Below, one piece after another: positions 9,264 to 21,983 of a stretch of 64,000 nucleotides of DNA. Source of the stretch: Blattamonas nauphoetae (lineage: Eukaryota > Preaxostyla > Oxymonadida); assembly GCA_033064195.1 (NCBI GenBank), contig JARBJD010000041.1, forward strand, positions 1-64,000, read 5' to 3'. Numbering within the stretch: position 1 is the first letter of the stretch; every line of letters starts with the position of its first letter. The notes beneath the pieces are model-generated. The model did not search any database. It was given only the letters and a program-made list of their open reading frames with translations, and was not told the DNA's origin. The position numbers were made by a program, and so were the translations under genes.

Positions 9264-10641
9264 TCAGACGCATTGACTCCGGCGTGCGCACTGCATCAGC
9301 CGGTCCACTACCTTCTGGTGGGCCTTTCTCCTCTTCAGCCTTGTAGCTGCCACCATCAATGGAATGTCGTCCAAGGAGATCACCAGTCTTCTCTTCTTCC
9401 TCAAGTTGGAAACAACCTCTCTCATCATCTTCGTGATGATAAATGGCGATAGGCTCAGTCCTATTGGAAGGGTCGTGTGCGCATAAAAGTTATTGTGAAA
9501 GGAGAAGAATAGAAACCACGCAGAGTCGCTATAGACCGGAACATGTTGATATGCCAATCTGAGGTCTACCTTCGCCAGGTATTCTCCATCACTCATCGTA
9601 TCTACACTCGTTGTCAGGCCTTCCATCTTGAAGTGTGTTGCCTCCAAGAACCGATTCGCTTATCGGTAATCCAAGAGCTTTCGGTGTATTCCGTCCGATT
9701 TCGAAACCAAAAAGATGTTGTTGAGAAGAACCACTTTGTCGATCGTGGTCTTCTCAATCAATCCTTCCTTGATCTCCACAACACTTTTCTCCCTCATTGC
9801 TCGGCTCTCCTTCTCCCCCTTGACAAAACATTGTGAGTGTCCCTTTGACACTGGTTTGTTGAGGAAGGGAATCTTCACCCCTTCAACGTATGCTAGATGA
9901 AACCTTGACCGCTTCCACTCTTCAGCCTAGTGCCGAATGAAGCCTCCAATACCAATGCTGCTCCTTTCTCGTGTCTGGTGCCAAAAGAAGATTCGCACTT
10001 TGTCTGTTAAAGTTAGATCTAGTGAATGAATGAAAGAAAGAGTGAGTTGATGAGTTTTATTAGCTAGTTGTGTTGTTGGTCTTGTGGGAACTGTCTTGTT
10101 TGCTGTCCGTTCCTTTGATCGTCCACGAGCGACGGGTGATTTGAGAATCTGTTTGAAAACGGGCGGCGCTGTTGTGAAGAGGGGAGGAAAAGAGGAGGGG
10201 CTGCCTGCTGTCCTCCACGCCGATCTTCCTTTGTAACTACTTCCCGAATCACATCTTCATTGAGCTTGATCCCTTCAACCAGTTTCGTTACTTCGCGTCG
10301 TGTCTGTAAAGCCACCGGATTCCATGTGAAGAGATGTAATTCTGTCGCCACCTCCACTATCGTCGTTTGGAAATCATTCATCTCAGTTTCATCAATCACT
10401 TTCAGATTGTGATCCGTAGGAGTCACCATTTCCCCTTGTCTGGCTTCTGTTTGGAATTGCACGCTATGTCGCTGAACGGGAAGATGAAAGATCGGAGGCA
10501 TGACATTACCGATCTTATCCAATTGTGGCGTGTTGAATTGTTGAATCGTGTTGCGAATGAACGATTGAGGTGTGAGAAGTCGTCGTTGTGGGACTTTTTG
10601 AGCGCATTAATCAGGGTGAATAATTCAACAGAAATAGACAT
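9264..10641 (-). mobile_element. DIRS-like (tyrosine-recombinase class) retroelement fossil
   Basis: The minus strand carries reverse transcriptase of the DIRS/Ngaro type: a segment with IFLVSKSDG and KVDLRLAYQHVPV, then LPIGLSLSPF and a SLDDIPL catalytic strand region (9264-9878). Upstream in the element (10064-10641) is a Gln-rich, gag-like or ORF1-like region. No RNase H, methyltransferase or tyrosine recombinase follows, so only part of the element is here. It is broken, with several breaks, and looks old. Confidence 0.7.
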
Positions 10642-11329
10642 AAAGTTTTGTCAATATTGTGTTTTTTTGCAAAATCATCGCTGATATTCATTCTGGACTG
10701 TCTTGACATCGATTCACTTCAATTTGATGACAAATTGAAATCATGTGGCAGAGTTAGTTCTGATACACCAAACAGACGAAAAATGTGAAAAAAATTATCT
10801 CAACTGCCGCAAGGGGATTTTATTATAATTTTGAGAAAAAAATAATTCTGAACAAAACATCTATCTTGGTGAAAACTTCATGTCCGAACTATGTCTGGTT
10901 GTGGAGATATGATGAAAACAAGTTTTCCAGATCATAAGCTTGAGATACAGGGAAGGCCTTTTTTGACCCGATTTTTTCACCCAGGTCCCCCCAGGATTTC
11001 TTATTTTTGAATGTCTATCTCTCTTTTCTTTCTGATTTTGTCTAAAGCCATCCGGAATTGGTCTATCCCATCCTTTATCCAACGACAAGCATTCCTCACT
11101 TCAAACAGTTTTTCCATTTTACGTTTTCAGACAGGACGATACATTGTTGACATTCTGCTGAGAACGTACAGCTGATCTGGATTTTGAAGTGAAATTAGGC
11201 TCCTCATTTCTCCACAACCAGCCATCCGTTTCGAATCGAATAAAATGCATTGTGATCGTATTCATCTCGACAAAGACAGCTCAAAATATACACCGATTTT
11301 TTTGTTCAGAAAGTTTTGTTGATCATCGA
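10642..11329. other. Gene-free stretch with a repeat fragment
   Basis: At about 10868-10945 lies a copy of the segment beginning TGGTGAAAACTTCATGTCCG that also occurs at about 12070 and, inverted, at about 17345-17395. The segment at 11200-11240 (CTCCACAACCAGCCATCCGT) matches the foldback repeat family to the right. No gene is supported. Confidence 0.6.
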
Positions 11330-12700
11330 ATAGATGTTTCAGCAAACCGAACTTTTCATAAATCTGTATCATGGGGCTTGAAAAAGATATATTGGTCAAA
11401 CTAAGAACAATAAAATTTGGTTCCGCGCCAAAACCCCTGTGTCCGGAGAAAACCACAAAATACCCTCTTTTGCCCGATAGTAAAAATCGTTTCGGGAATA
11501 TCTTCACAACCCATGAACCGATTTCGATGAAATTTTCACAAACACGTTTTGGTGAAATGAACATTTGAAAAATTTGGAAAAAATTCTGGATATTTGGGAA
11601 AATAGAAAAAACCCATATTTTTCTCGACAAAAATTCTTAGAAAAATATCTTTTATTTTTGAGCAGCTTTTGTCGAGAACTTTACGATCACAATGCATTTT
11701 ATTTGATTCAAAACGGATGGCTGGTTGTGGAGAAAAAGGGGAAAAAGTTGAGAAAAATGTGTGGATTCCTAAAGGAAACAGTATTTTGAGGTTTTCTCCC
11801 GACAGAGGGGTTTTGGCGCGGAACCAAATTTTATTGTTCTTAGTTTGACCAATGTCTATTTTCAAGCCCCATGTTACGGGTTTTGAATATGTACGGGTTA
11901 TTGACACTACTATAACATTTTCTCAATGAGCAGATTGTTCTGGGATTGATTCCTCGGATTACATTCTGATTGTGTTAATATCGTTTTAAATGAAGATGAA
12001 GAGTATTAGAAAAACGGATAAATTGCTAGCGAAGAAAAGTTTCAGAAAACAATTATTCTCAAAAAGATCCATATTGGTGAAAACTTCATGTCCGAACTAT
12101 CTCTGGTTGTGGAGATATGATCAAAACAACTTTTACATTTCTTAGCTTAAATGTTCAGGACCTCCTATTTTGGAGCCAAAAAGGGTCAAAGAGGGGCTAA
12201 AACAGACTCCTAAATAGGAGACCCAACAAAAAGTTGGGTTCGGAGAAATTTGGAGATATGGGTTCAACACCTCCTATCATGGGCCGGGTTATTTTACCTT
12301 CACGGGTTATTTTTTAGTCCTTTCATTAAACCGTACTTTTCATAAATCCGTAACATGGGGCTTGACAAATATATATTGGTCAAACTACGAAAAATAAAAC
12401 GTTGTTCCGCGCCGAAGCGCCTGTGTCAGGAGAAAACCTCAAAAAACCCCCTTTTGCCCGATAAAAAAAATCGTTTCGGGAATATCTTCACAAACAATGA
12501 ATCGATTTCGATGAAATCTTTCACAAACACGTTTTTTTGGTGAAATGAACATTTGAAAAAAATTTGGAAAAAAATTCTGGATATTTGGGAAAATAGAAAA
12601 AAAACCCATATTTTTCTCGACAAAAAATTCTTAGAAAAAAATATCTTTTATTTTTTGAGCAGCTTTTGTCGAGAACTTTACGATCACAATGCATTTTATT
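11330..12700 (+). repeat. Left arm of a ~1.4-kb inverted repeat
   Basis: This arm matches 16762-18152 on the opposite strand almost throughout, including a private variant (CGACAGAGGGG at 11807) that the other foldback copies lack. It includes a non-foldback part (about 12060-12330) with a CCCAAC-AAAAA-GTTGGG mini-hairpin at 12213. Arm boundaries are by eye. Confidence 0.8.
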
Positions 12701-14060
12701 TGATTCAAAACGGATGGCTGGTTGTGGAGAAAAAAGGGGAAAAAGTTGAGAAAAATGTGTGGATTCCTAAAGGAAACAGTATTTTGAGGTTTTCTCCCGA
12801 CACAGGGGTTTTGGCGCGGAACCAAATTTTATTGTTCTTAGTTTGACCAATGTCTATTTTTCAAGCCCCATGTTACGGGTTTTTGAATATGTACGGGTTA
12901 TTGACACTACTATTACGGGTTTATGAAAAGTTCGGTTTATTGAAACATCTATAATATGTTTTCCAATTTTTTATCAAAATGTTCATTTCACCAAACAAAC
13001 GTTTCTGTGGAAAATTTCATCAAAATCGGTTCACAGGTTGTGAAGTTATGACGAGAACACATGAAAAAAGTGGTTGAAAAGAGCTATTGTGAGGGTTTTT
13101 TGGGATCGCGTGGGAAGAAAATTCGAAAATTTTACTTTTTTCTTAGTTTAACCAAAAGTGATAATTCCAGAAAAAAGCACTCATTGTTGACATAGAACTA
13201 ATTGGTGACGCCACTATTGTGTCCTTTCATATCTTCCATCTTTTTCCCTGCCACCATTTTGAATTGGCATCACCATCCATCACCCTTCAGTTTCATCTCA
13301 CTCTCAATATATCATCATCACACACATACTGACCACACCGAGTTGTCTTTATTTCCTTTTGCCAAAGTCAGTCCAACACTGCTCTCCCATCAACGATGTC
13401 ATCTCCTCCGCACAACTCTCTCCACTGGATTCGATACTGTTTGTGTTGGGTGGTTCTTGTTTTGGATTGCAGTGTTGGTTTTCTTCTTCGCTGGTTCTCA
13501 TCTTTCTTCATCTTTTGTATTTTCTCTTCCTCCAGATTGCTTCATCGATCTCCACTATGCACCCTGGTCCTCCCAACAGTGGTTGTTCGTCATTCCATAT
13601 CTGTGTGCACACACTTCGAATCAATGAACGCCAATATCCAATCACTTCTTCACCAACACCAATTAGAACGTGAATGTGTTTTGCTGACAAACCTACCCAG
13701 AGAAGAAGAAGAATCATGAGGACATGATGAAGAGGTATGTGGAAGTTGAAGAACGTCGTGTGAAGGTACACAGAGCGTTCAGCTGGGCAGCGAGGACACC
13801 TCCAACAAGGTTTTCGATTCTTTCTTTCCAATAGTTTGAACTTATAGTTCTTTCATTAAACCGAACTGTTCATAAATCCGTAATATGGGGATAGAAAAAT
13901 ATGGATTGGTCAAATGAAGAAAAATCAAATTTGGCTCCGCGCCGAAACGCCTGTGTCGGGAGAAAACCTCACAATACTCTGAAAGCCAGAAAGGCACTGA
14001 TTTTTCTCAACTTTTTCCCCTTTTTTCTCCACAACCAGCCATCCGTTTTGAATCAAATAA
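12605..14060 (+). repeat. Direct duplication, copy 1
   Basis: This 1.46-kb block returns at 14709-16161 with an offset of 2,104 bases, changing to 2,102 after a 2-base difference near 13463. It contains a unique insert (about 13200-13840) with an open frame of 141 residues on the plus strand and 107 residues on the minus strand; neither is recognisable and I do not call them genes. Confidence 0.85.
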
Positions 14061-14861
14061 AATGCATTGTGATCGTAAAGTTCTCGACAAAAGCTGCTCA
14101 AAAAATAAAAGATATTTTTTTCTAAGAATTTTTTGTCGAGAAAAATATGGGTTTTTTTCCATTTTCCCAAATATCCAGAATTTTTTCTCCAAATTTTTCT
14201 CAAAATGTTCATTTCACCAAAAAAACGTGTTTGTGAAAAATTTCATCGAAATCGGTTCATGGGTTGTGAAGATATTCCCGAAACGATTTTTACTATCGGG
14301 CAAAAGAGGGTATTTTGTGGTTTTCTCCGGACACAGGGGTTTTGGCGCGGAACCAAACTTTATTTTTCTTAGTTTGGTGAAATGAACATTTTGATAAAAA
14401 AATTGGAAAACATATTATAGATGTTTCAATAAACCGAACTTTTCGTAAACCCGAATCATGGGGCTTGAAAAAGATATATTGGTCAAACTAAGAACAATAA
14501 AATTTGGTTCCGCGCCAAAACCCCTGTGTCAGGAGAAAACCACAAAATACCCTCTTTTGCCCGATAGTAAAAATCGTTTCGGGAATATCTTCACAACCCA
14601 TGAACCGATTTCGATGAAATTTTTCACAAACACGTTTTTTTGGTGAAATGAACATTTTGAGAAAAATTTGGAGAAAAAATTCTGGATATTTGGGAAAATG
14701 GAAAAAAACCCATATTTTTCTCGACAAAAAATTCTTAGAAAAAAATATCTTTTATTTTTTGAGCAGCTTTTGTCGAGAACTTTACGATCACAATGCATTT
14801 TATTTGATTCAAAACGGATGGCTGGTTGTGGAGAAAAAAGGGGAAAAAGTTGAGAAAAATG
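13999..14861. repeat. Local palindrome with ~378-bp arms
   Basis: 13999-14376 and 14484-14861 are inverted copies of each other around a spacer of about 107 bases. They are two foldback units facing away from each other. The structure is large enough to form a cruciform or to be unstable in cloning. Confidence 0.7.
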
Positions 14862-16161
14862 TGTGGATTCCTAAAGGAAACAGTATTTTGAGGTTTTCTC
14901 CCGACACAGGGGTTTTGGCGCGGAACCAAATTTTATTGTTCTTAGTTTGACCAATGTCTATTTTTCAAGCCCCATGTTACGGGTTTTTGAATATGTACGG
15001 GTTATTGACACTACTATTACGGGTTTATGAAAAGTTCGGTTTATTGAAACATCTATAATATGTTTTCCAATTTTTTATCAAAATGTTCATTTCACCAAAC
15101 AAACGTTTCTGTGGAAAATTTCATCAAAATCGGTTCACAGGTTGTGAAGTTATGACGAGAACACATGAAAAAAGTGGTTGAAAAGAGCTATTGTGAGGGT
15201 TTTTTGGGATCGCGTGGGAAGAAAATTCGAAAATTTTACTTTTTTCTTAGTTTAACCAAAAGTGATAATTCCAGAAAAAAGCACTCATTGTTGACATAGA
15301 ACTAATTGGTGACGCCACTATTGTGTCCTTTCATATCTTCCATCTTTTTCCCTGCCACCATTTTGAATTGGCATCACCATCCATCACCCTTCAGTTTCAT
15401 CTCACTCTCAATATATCATCATCACACACATACTGACCACACCGAGTTGTCTTTATTTCCTTTTGCCAAAGTCAGTCCAACACTGCTCTCCCATCAACGA
15501 TGTCATCTCCTCCGCACAACTCTCTCCACTGGATTCGATACTGTTTGTGTTGGGTGGTTCTTGTTGGATTGCAGTGTTGGTTTTCTTCTTCGCTGGTTCT
15601 CATCTTTCTTCATCTTTTGTATTTTCTCTTCCTCCAGATTGCTTCATCGATCTCCACTATGCACCCTGGTCCTCCCAACAGTGGTTGTTCGTCATTCCAT
15701 ATCTGTGTGCACACACTTCGAATCAATGAACGCCAATATCCAATCACTTCTTCACCAACACCAATTAGAACGTGAATGTGTTTTGCTGACAAACCTACCC
15801 AGAGAAGAAGAAGAATCATGAGGACATGATGAAGAGGTATGTGGAAGTTGAAGAACGTCGTGTGAAGGTACACAGAGCGTTCAGCTGGGCAGCGAGGACA
15901 CCTCCAACAAGGTTTTCGATTCTTTCTTTCCAATAGTTTGAACTTATAGTTCTTTCATTAAACCGAACTGTTCATAAATCCGTAATATGGGGATAGAAAA
16001 ATATGGATTGGTCAAATGAAGAAAAATCAAATTTGGCTCCGCGCCGAAACGCCTGTGTCGGGAGAAAACCTCACAATACTCTGAAAGCCAGAAAGGCACT
16101 GATTTTTCTCAACTTTTTCCCCATTTTTCTCCACAACCAGCCATCCGTTTTGAATCAAATA
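14709..16161 (+). repeat. Direct duplication, copy 2
   Basis: Near-identical copy of 12605-14060. The 2-base difference lengthens the plus-strand frame of the insert to 171 residues (15306-15821), which argues that the frame is not under selection. Homology ends abruptly after GAATCAAATAA, where this copy jumps into the next foldback unit. Confidence 0.85.
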
Positions 16162-16761
16162 ATAGATGTTTCAATAAACCGAACTTTTCATAAATCCGTA
16201 ACATGGGGCTTGAAAAATATATATTGGTCAAACTAAGAAAACTAAAATTGGGTTCCGCGCCGAAACCCCTGTGTCGGGAGAAAACCTCAAAATACCCTCT
16301 TTTGCCCGATAAAAAAAATCGTTTCGGCAATATCTCAACAACCAGTGAACCGATTTTGATGAAGTTTTTCACAAAAACGTTTTTTTGGCGAAATGAACAT
16401 TTTGAAAAAAATTTGGAGAAAAAATTCTGGATATTTGGGATAATGGAAAAAACCCATATTTTTCTCGACAAAAAATTCTTAGAAAAAAAATCGGTTTATT
16501 TTTTGAGCAGCTTTTGTCGAGATCTTTACGATCACAATGCATTTTATTTGATTCAAAACGGATGGCTGGTTGTGGAGAAATGAGGGCAAAAAGTTGAGAA
16601 AAATATGTGGATGCCTAAAGGAAACAGTATTTTGAGGTTTTCTCCCGACACAGGGGTTTTGGCGCGGAACCAAATTTTATTTTCTTTGTTTGACCCATCT
16701 AAATTTTTCAATCCCCATTGTACGGATTTTTGAATATGTACGGATTATTGACACTACTATA

Positions 16762-18152
16762 AAATGCATTGTGATCGTAAAGTTCTCGACAAAAGCTGCT
16801 CAAAAAATAAAAGATATTTTTTTCTAAGAATTTTTTGTCGAGAAAAATATGGGTTTTTTTCTATTTTCCCAAATATCCAGAATTTTTTTTCCAAATTTTT
16901 TTCAAATGTTCATTTCATCAAAAAAACGTGTTTGTGAAAGATTTCATCGAAATCGATTCATTGTTTGTGAAGATATTCCCGAAACGATTTTTTTTATCGG
17001 GCAAAAGGGGGTTTTTTGAGGTTTTCTCCTGACACAGGCGCTTCGGCGCGGAACAACGTTTTATTTTTCGTAGTTTGACCAATATATATTTGTCAAGCCC
17101 CATGTTACGGATTTATGAAAAGTACGGTTTAATGAAAGGACTAAAAAATAACCCGTGAAGGTAAAATAACCCGGCCCATGATAGGAGGTGTTGAACCCAT
17201 ATCTCCAAATTTCTCCGAACCCAACTTTTTGTTGGGTCTCCTATTTAGGAGTCTGTTTTAGCCCCTCTTTTGACCCTTTTTTGGCTCCAAAATAGGAGGT
17301 CCTGAACATTTAAGCTAAGAAATGTAAAAAGTTGTTTTGATCATATCTCCACAACCAGAGATAGTTCGGACATGAAGTTTTCACCAATATGGATCTTTTT
17401 TTGAGAATAATTGTTTTCTGAAACTTTTTCTTCGCTAGCAATTTATCCGTTTTTCTAATACTCTTCATCTTCATTTAAAACGATATTAACACAATCAGAA
17501 TGTAATCCGAGGAATCAATCCCAGAACAATCTGCTCATTGAGAAAAATGTTATAGTAGTGTCAATAACCCGTACATATTCAAAAACCCGTAACATGGGGC
17601 TTGAAAAATAGACATTGGTCAAACTAAGAACAATAAAATTTGGTTCCGCGCCAAAACCCCTCTGTCGGGAGAAAACCTCAAAATACTGTTTCCTTTAGGA
17701 ATCCACACATTTTTCTCAACTTTTTCCCCTTTTTTCTCCACAACCAGCCATCCGTTTTGAATCAAATAAAATGCATTGTGATCGTAAAGTTCTCGACAAA
17801 AGCTGCTCAAAAAATAAAAGATATTTTTTTCTAAGAATTTTTTGTCGAGAAAAATATGGGTTTTTTTCTATTTTCCCAAATATCCAGAATTTTTTTCCAA
17901 ATTTTTTTCAAATGTTCATTTCACCAAAAAAACGTGTTTGTGAAAAATTTCATCGAAATCGGTTCATGGGTTGTGAAGATATTCCCGAAACGATTTTTAC
18001 TATCGGGCAAAAGAGGGTATTTTGTGGTTTTCTCCTGACACAGGGGTTTTGGCGCGGAACCAAATTTTATTGTTCTTAGTTTGACCAATATATCTTTTTC
18101 AAGCCCCATGTTTCGGGTTTACGAAAAGTTCGGTTTATTGAAACATCTATAA
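16762..18152 (-). repeat. Right arm of the ~1.4-kb inverted repeat
   Basis: Reverse complement of 11330-12700. The inner boundary is sharp: homology stops at the CATTTTA of GCATTTTA, where the left arm continues into TTGATTC and this arm continues into TAGTAGTGTC. The two arms are separated by about 4 kb that contains the direct duplication. Confidence 0.8.
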
Positions 18153-18745
18153 TATGTTTTCCAATGTTTTTATCAAAATGTTCATTTCACCAAACTAAGA
18201 AAAATAAAGTTTGGTTCCGCGCCAAAACCCCTGTGTCCGGAGAAAACCACAAAATACCCCCTTTTGCCCGATAGTAAAAATCGTTTCGGGAATATCTTCA
18301 CAACCCATGAACCGATTTCGATGAAATTTTTCACAAACACGTTTGTTTGGTGAAATGAACATTTTGAGAAAAAATTGGAGAAAAAAATCTAGATATTTGG
18401 GAAAATCGAAAAAAACCCATATTTTTCTCGACAAAAAATTCTTAGAAAAAAATATCTTTTATTTTTTGAGCAGCTTTTGTCGAGAACTTTACGATCACAA
18501 TGCATTTTATTTGATTCAAAACGGATGGCTGGTTGTGGAGAAAAAAGGGGAAAAAGTTGAGAAAAATGTGTGGATTCCTAAAGGAAACAGTATTTTGAGG
18601 TTTTCTCCCGACACAGGGGTTTTGGCGCGGAACCAAATTTTATTGTTCTTAGTTTGACCAATGTCTATTTTTCAAGCCCCATGTTACGGGTTTTTGAATA
18701 TGTACGGGTTATTGACACTACTATTCTGGGTATCTGGGAAGATAT

Positions 18746-19192
18746 GAAAAAAGGCTGTTTTTCGCCAAGAAAAATTTCATGAGAAAAAACATTTTATTTT
18801 TTTGAGTGTCTTTTATCGATATGTTTACGAAAATAATGCTTTTTCTTCGGTCTCAAACGGATGTCTGGTTTTGGAAAAATGATCGTCAAAAGTTTGGAAA
18901 ATGTGTGGCGTCTCGCTGTATAACGTATTTTGATGGTTTCTCGGGATCCAGTGGGAGGAAAATTCTAAAATTTTATTTTTTTCCTAGTTTGACCAATTGT
19001 GATAATTCCAGAAAAGAACACTACTTGGTGACATAGAACTAATTGGTGACGCTACTATGAAATTCAAGTTAGGCAACACTTGTCAAGAAAAAGTTTGGGT
19101 ATTGTGCATATTGCGAAAAGTCACTAAGTGTGGAGAAACAATGTTAAATGAGTTAATGCGGCAGATCATTCCCTTTGTTACTCATTTAATTT
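18746..19192. other. Stretch without a recognisable gene
   Basis: It resembles a diverged tail of the foldback unit up to about 19060 (compare GACATAGAACTAATTGGTGACGC here and at 13190/15294). Nothing else is visible. Confidence 0.5.
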
Positions 19193-20748
19193 GTGTTGTC
19201 AGTGTCTGAAGAAAAGTTGACACCGACAGATCACCCAACGTGGGAACAGATGCTCCCAAGTTTGCGGCAGTTCGCAGATATGAAAAGAGAGCTGGTCAAG
19301 CTCTTGACGGCACTCCGAAACGACGACGAAGAGCAGTTACCTATCTATGAACAAATGAGAGTGCCAGGTAATACACAGCGAACGCTGGGGCCTCTTTTTC
19401 ATATTGCACGGCTTCCGGGCGTGGATGCTGGTGGAGCACCATAAGCAAGTTCGGTTCCTTATTCCATCAGAGGAACAATGGTCGACAGTGACGGATGATA
19501 ATTTTGGTGGACGTGAGGATCCTGCCTTTGAGGGTGAGTTAATACACGTGGCAAGATCTTTGCCGCAGTTTGAATGGGCTGACTTTGATCTGGAGGACCT
19601 GAAAGACAGGATGAAGATTTTTGGACAGAATATTAAGCAGTACCACGATGTGGTAGCGGACGAAGATGGGCGCAATCCGCCGGCGCTGGATCTCGCTCTC
19701 AGGGAGGTTGAAACAGCAGTGTATAACCTCGTAAAATTGGGAGCGGGGTCTACTTGTCTCGACTCATCGGAACGAGAGTCAAGGCGGACGGTTTACTTGA
19801 TGACTCAGAAAGCGGGGGAAATTGTACAAAGGATCAACGACATACGGATCAGATTTATCCTGAAACTACGACCAAAACCAGCATTGACACCAGCAGAGAA
19901 AGAATCGGTGGCGAGACAGCAAAAATACATCGACGAAGCGAGGGCGAACGCGGAGAGGGAAGAGGCACAGAAAAGAGAACGTGATCGGCGCGGCAAGCTG
20001 TTTTTTTCCAAGGGGCCCCACAACATGGCGCAGTAATCAACAAAGACAAACCATCCAATATCCAGCAAGAGCTCAAATCCGCTTTGGCAGAACCCCATCA
20101 CCTCCAAGACGACCAACCACGAGACAACTATTGCGGAGTTCAGACCCATCTTCCCTCTGATGGCGTGTCTGGACAACTTTATCATTTTTGGAGACAGTTG
20201 GACCGACGCACGTGCAAACACTCGAAGTGTGATGGACAAACTAACAACTTTGGGATTCGACCAAACTGGAAGTGTCAGTAGGAAAGGACAGGAGGAGGAG
20301 ATTGCGCCAGGCAGTAAAAGAGAGACTGAGTCAGGTGAAGGAGGGGGGAAAGGTCAGAGCAAGGACGATTGCCTCTCTCATCGGCAAGATTCAGTCAATC
20401 GCCTTCGTACGGGCGACTGTTTTCTTCCACAGCCGACATCTCGTCGCTTGGAAGGACAAGTTGGTGAACAAAAGCGGATGGGGTGGAGAAGGCGTGATGG
20501 ACACAGAGGCGATTCAGGAAGTAGAATGGTGGTTCGTAAGGCTGTTACACACGATGGACCGGTCTATCCGTCCATTCGATCAGACGATCACTATGGTCAC
20601 AGACGCGAGCGAGTGGGGATTGGGGGTTGTTTGGAAGAGAGGAGGCAAGGAGGTGAGATGGCAGAGACAGTTCGCGGAGGGGATACTCATGTCCAGCAAC
20701 AAGCGCGAAGCAGAGGCTGTGGAATCTGTTGTTATTTTTGGATTTTAG
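19193..20748 (+). mobile_element. DIRS-like retroelement fossil, second
   Basis: Parts in order on the plus strand: a gag-like or ORF1-like region rich in charged helices (19193-20036), the C-terminal part of a DIRS-type reverse transcriptase (LDNFIIFGDSW, about 20160-20270), and RNase H (SLIGKIQSI, EWWF, VTDASEWGLG, about 20290-20748). Methyltransferase and tyrosine recombinase were not found. It is broken, with several breaks, and may extend to about 21050. Confidence 0.7.
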
Positions 20749-21983
20749 ACCATCAAAGATAGCTCAAAATCTTCGATCGGCATCCATTCCTAACATCGGC
20801 ATACAAACCGAACCCATGCCCAATCCTAGACGAGAAAATGATGAACATTGATCTGGTTTGTGCTCCATCTTTTTTAAACTTTTCATTGATTTCCTTGAAC
20901 GTGTCTTGATCGGTCGTTGCGATAAAGCCACCAGGCACGTGATGCCAAATAATACCGGCGGCCCTCCAGGCCGATGTAACTTGAACGGGGCCGGTGCACT
21001 GGAAGCAGGCGGAGACTGAGTATGCCTAAATTTGTGTGACGGAGTCTTTGTCATGGTCCATTACTGCTTCCAAATCAAGGACTGGACACCCATGGAGGAT
21101 GCAAGATTTCCCTGGAAAAGTGAATGATAAGTTTGGCATACGAGTGAGCCGTGAATGGAACAAAGGGGTTTTAAAACGGAATTCTCACAAGATATCAGCT
21201 TCAAAGGTCACACCAAGAGCAGTAGAGCGTATGCTTTTTATGGGCTTCTTCTGATGATTTCAACTTGGTTTCTTCAGTTGTAAAACCATCTCACTCCCTG
21301 AACTTTGTTAAGTTGAGGGTTTTCTCGAATCTCGGTAACAAGCTCGTCGAGAACCCGATCGGACAGAAAACCCCAGAGACAGTCTTTGAATGTTGTTAGA
21401 TTCAACATATGTGCCATTCCCAAAGTCAAGAAGAACCACTATTCATTATTCAATAAAAATCCCTTGGATTTTTGGATCACAGATAGAATGTTATCTTGTT
21501 CCCACTGATGCATTGATCAACGACAATCAAGAGAATGAAAACACTCTCCTCTGAATTCAGACGATCTGTCATCCACACGGAATGTTCCAATTTGTGAGAT
21601 ATTTTTGTGGATGTCTACTCCGTCAAATCTCAACGTACAATGCTTTTCATCTCGTAAATTCCACAAAATGTTGAGTGTGACATGCAGTGAAGTGGTTTTA
21701 AGAATAAACAAGAGACTTCAAAATCCTCTTTCTTTTAGATTTCAACAAAAAAAAAGGGTGATTCATTGACATTCGGGAATGGCTGTATCTGAACCGAAGG
21801 TGAGATGATTGAAAGAACAAATCAGTATGATTGTGACGAGGGGAATGAGATATAGGCTTCGAATCATTCCTGAAGGGTTTTGATCAAGACCCATTTTTCC
21901 TGAGAGAAGACATTACAAAAGAAAATCTCCCATTTGCCGATGAATCACACAGAGCGACGATCTTCCGAGAGCTCAACGGCTGA
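20749..21983. other. Gene-free stretch between the DIRS fossil and the foldback element
   Basis: Only short frames occur on either strand and none is recognisable. The first 300 bases may be decayed DIRS sequence. I see no RNA gene or repeat in the rest. Confidence 0.5.

Larger units (their letters stand above)
11330..18745. repeat. Nested array of about nine foldback-type repeats
   Basis: The unit is about 560 bp and ends in inverted repeats of about 100 bp. These begin with ACATGGGGCTTGAAAAA, run through GGTCAAACTAAGAA and GGTTCCGCGCCAAAACCCC, and end in GGAGAAAACC. Copies or partial copies lie at about 11343-11905, 12333-12930, 13857-14375, 14440-15010, 15960-16160 (cut short), 16175-16760, 16762-17145 (cut short), 17560-18145 and 18185-18740. 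The many overlapping frames on both strands are by-products of the repeat. No transposase is present, so the unit would be non-autonomous. Confidence 0.85.

Noticed and set aside
13202-15821. Possible captured gene in the insert of the direct duplication
   Set aside because: A 2-base difference between the two copies changes the frame, and neither version resembles a known protein.
11189-18657. Dozens of frames of 60-126 residues on both strands, many repeated word for word
   Set aside because: They follow the foldback repeat, occur in both orientations and change with small indels; no codon-level conservation is visible.
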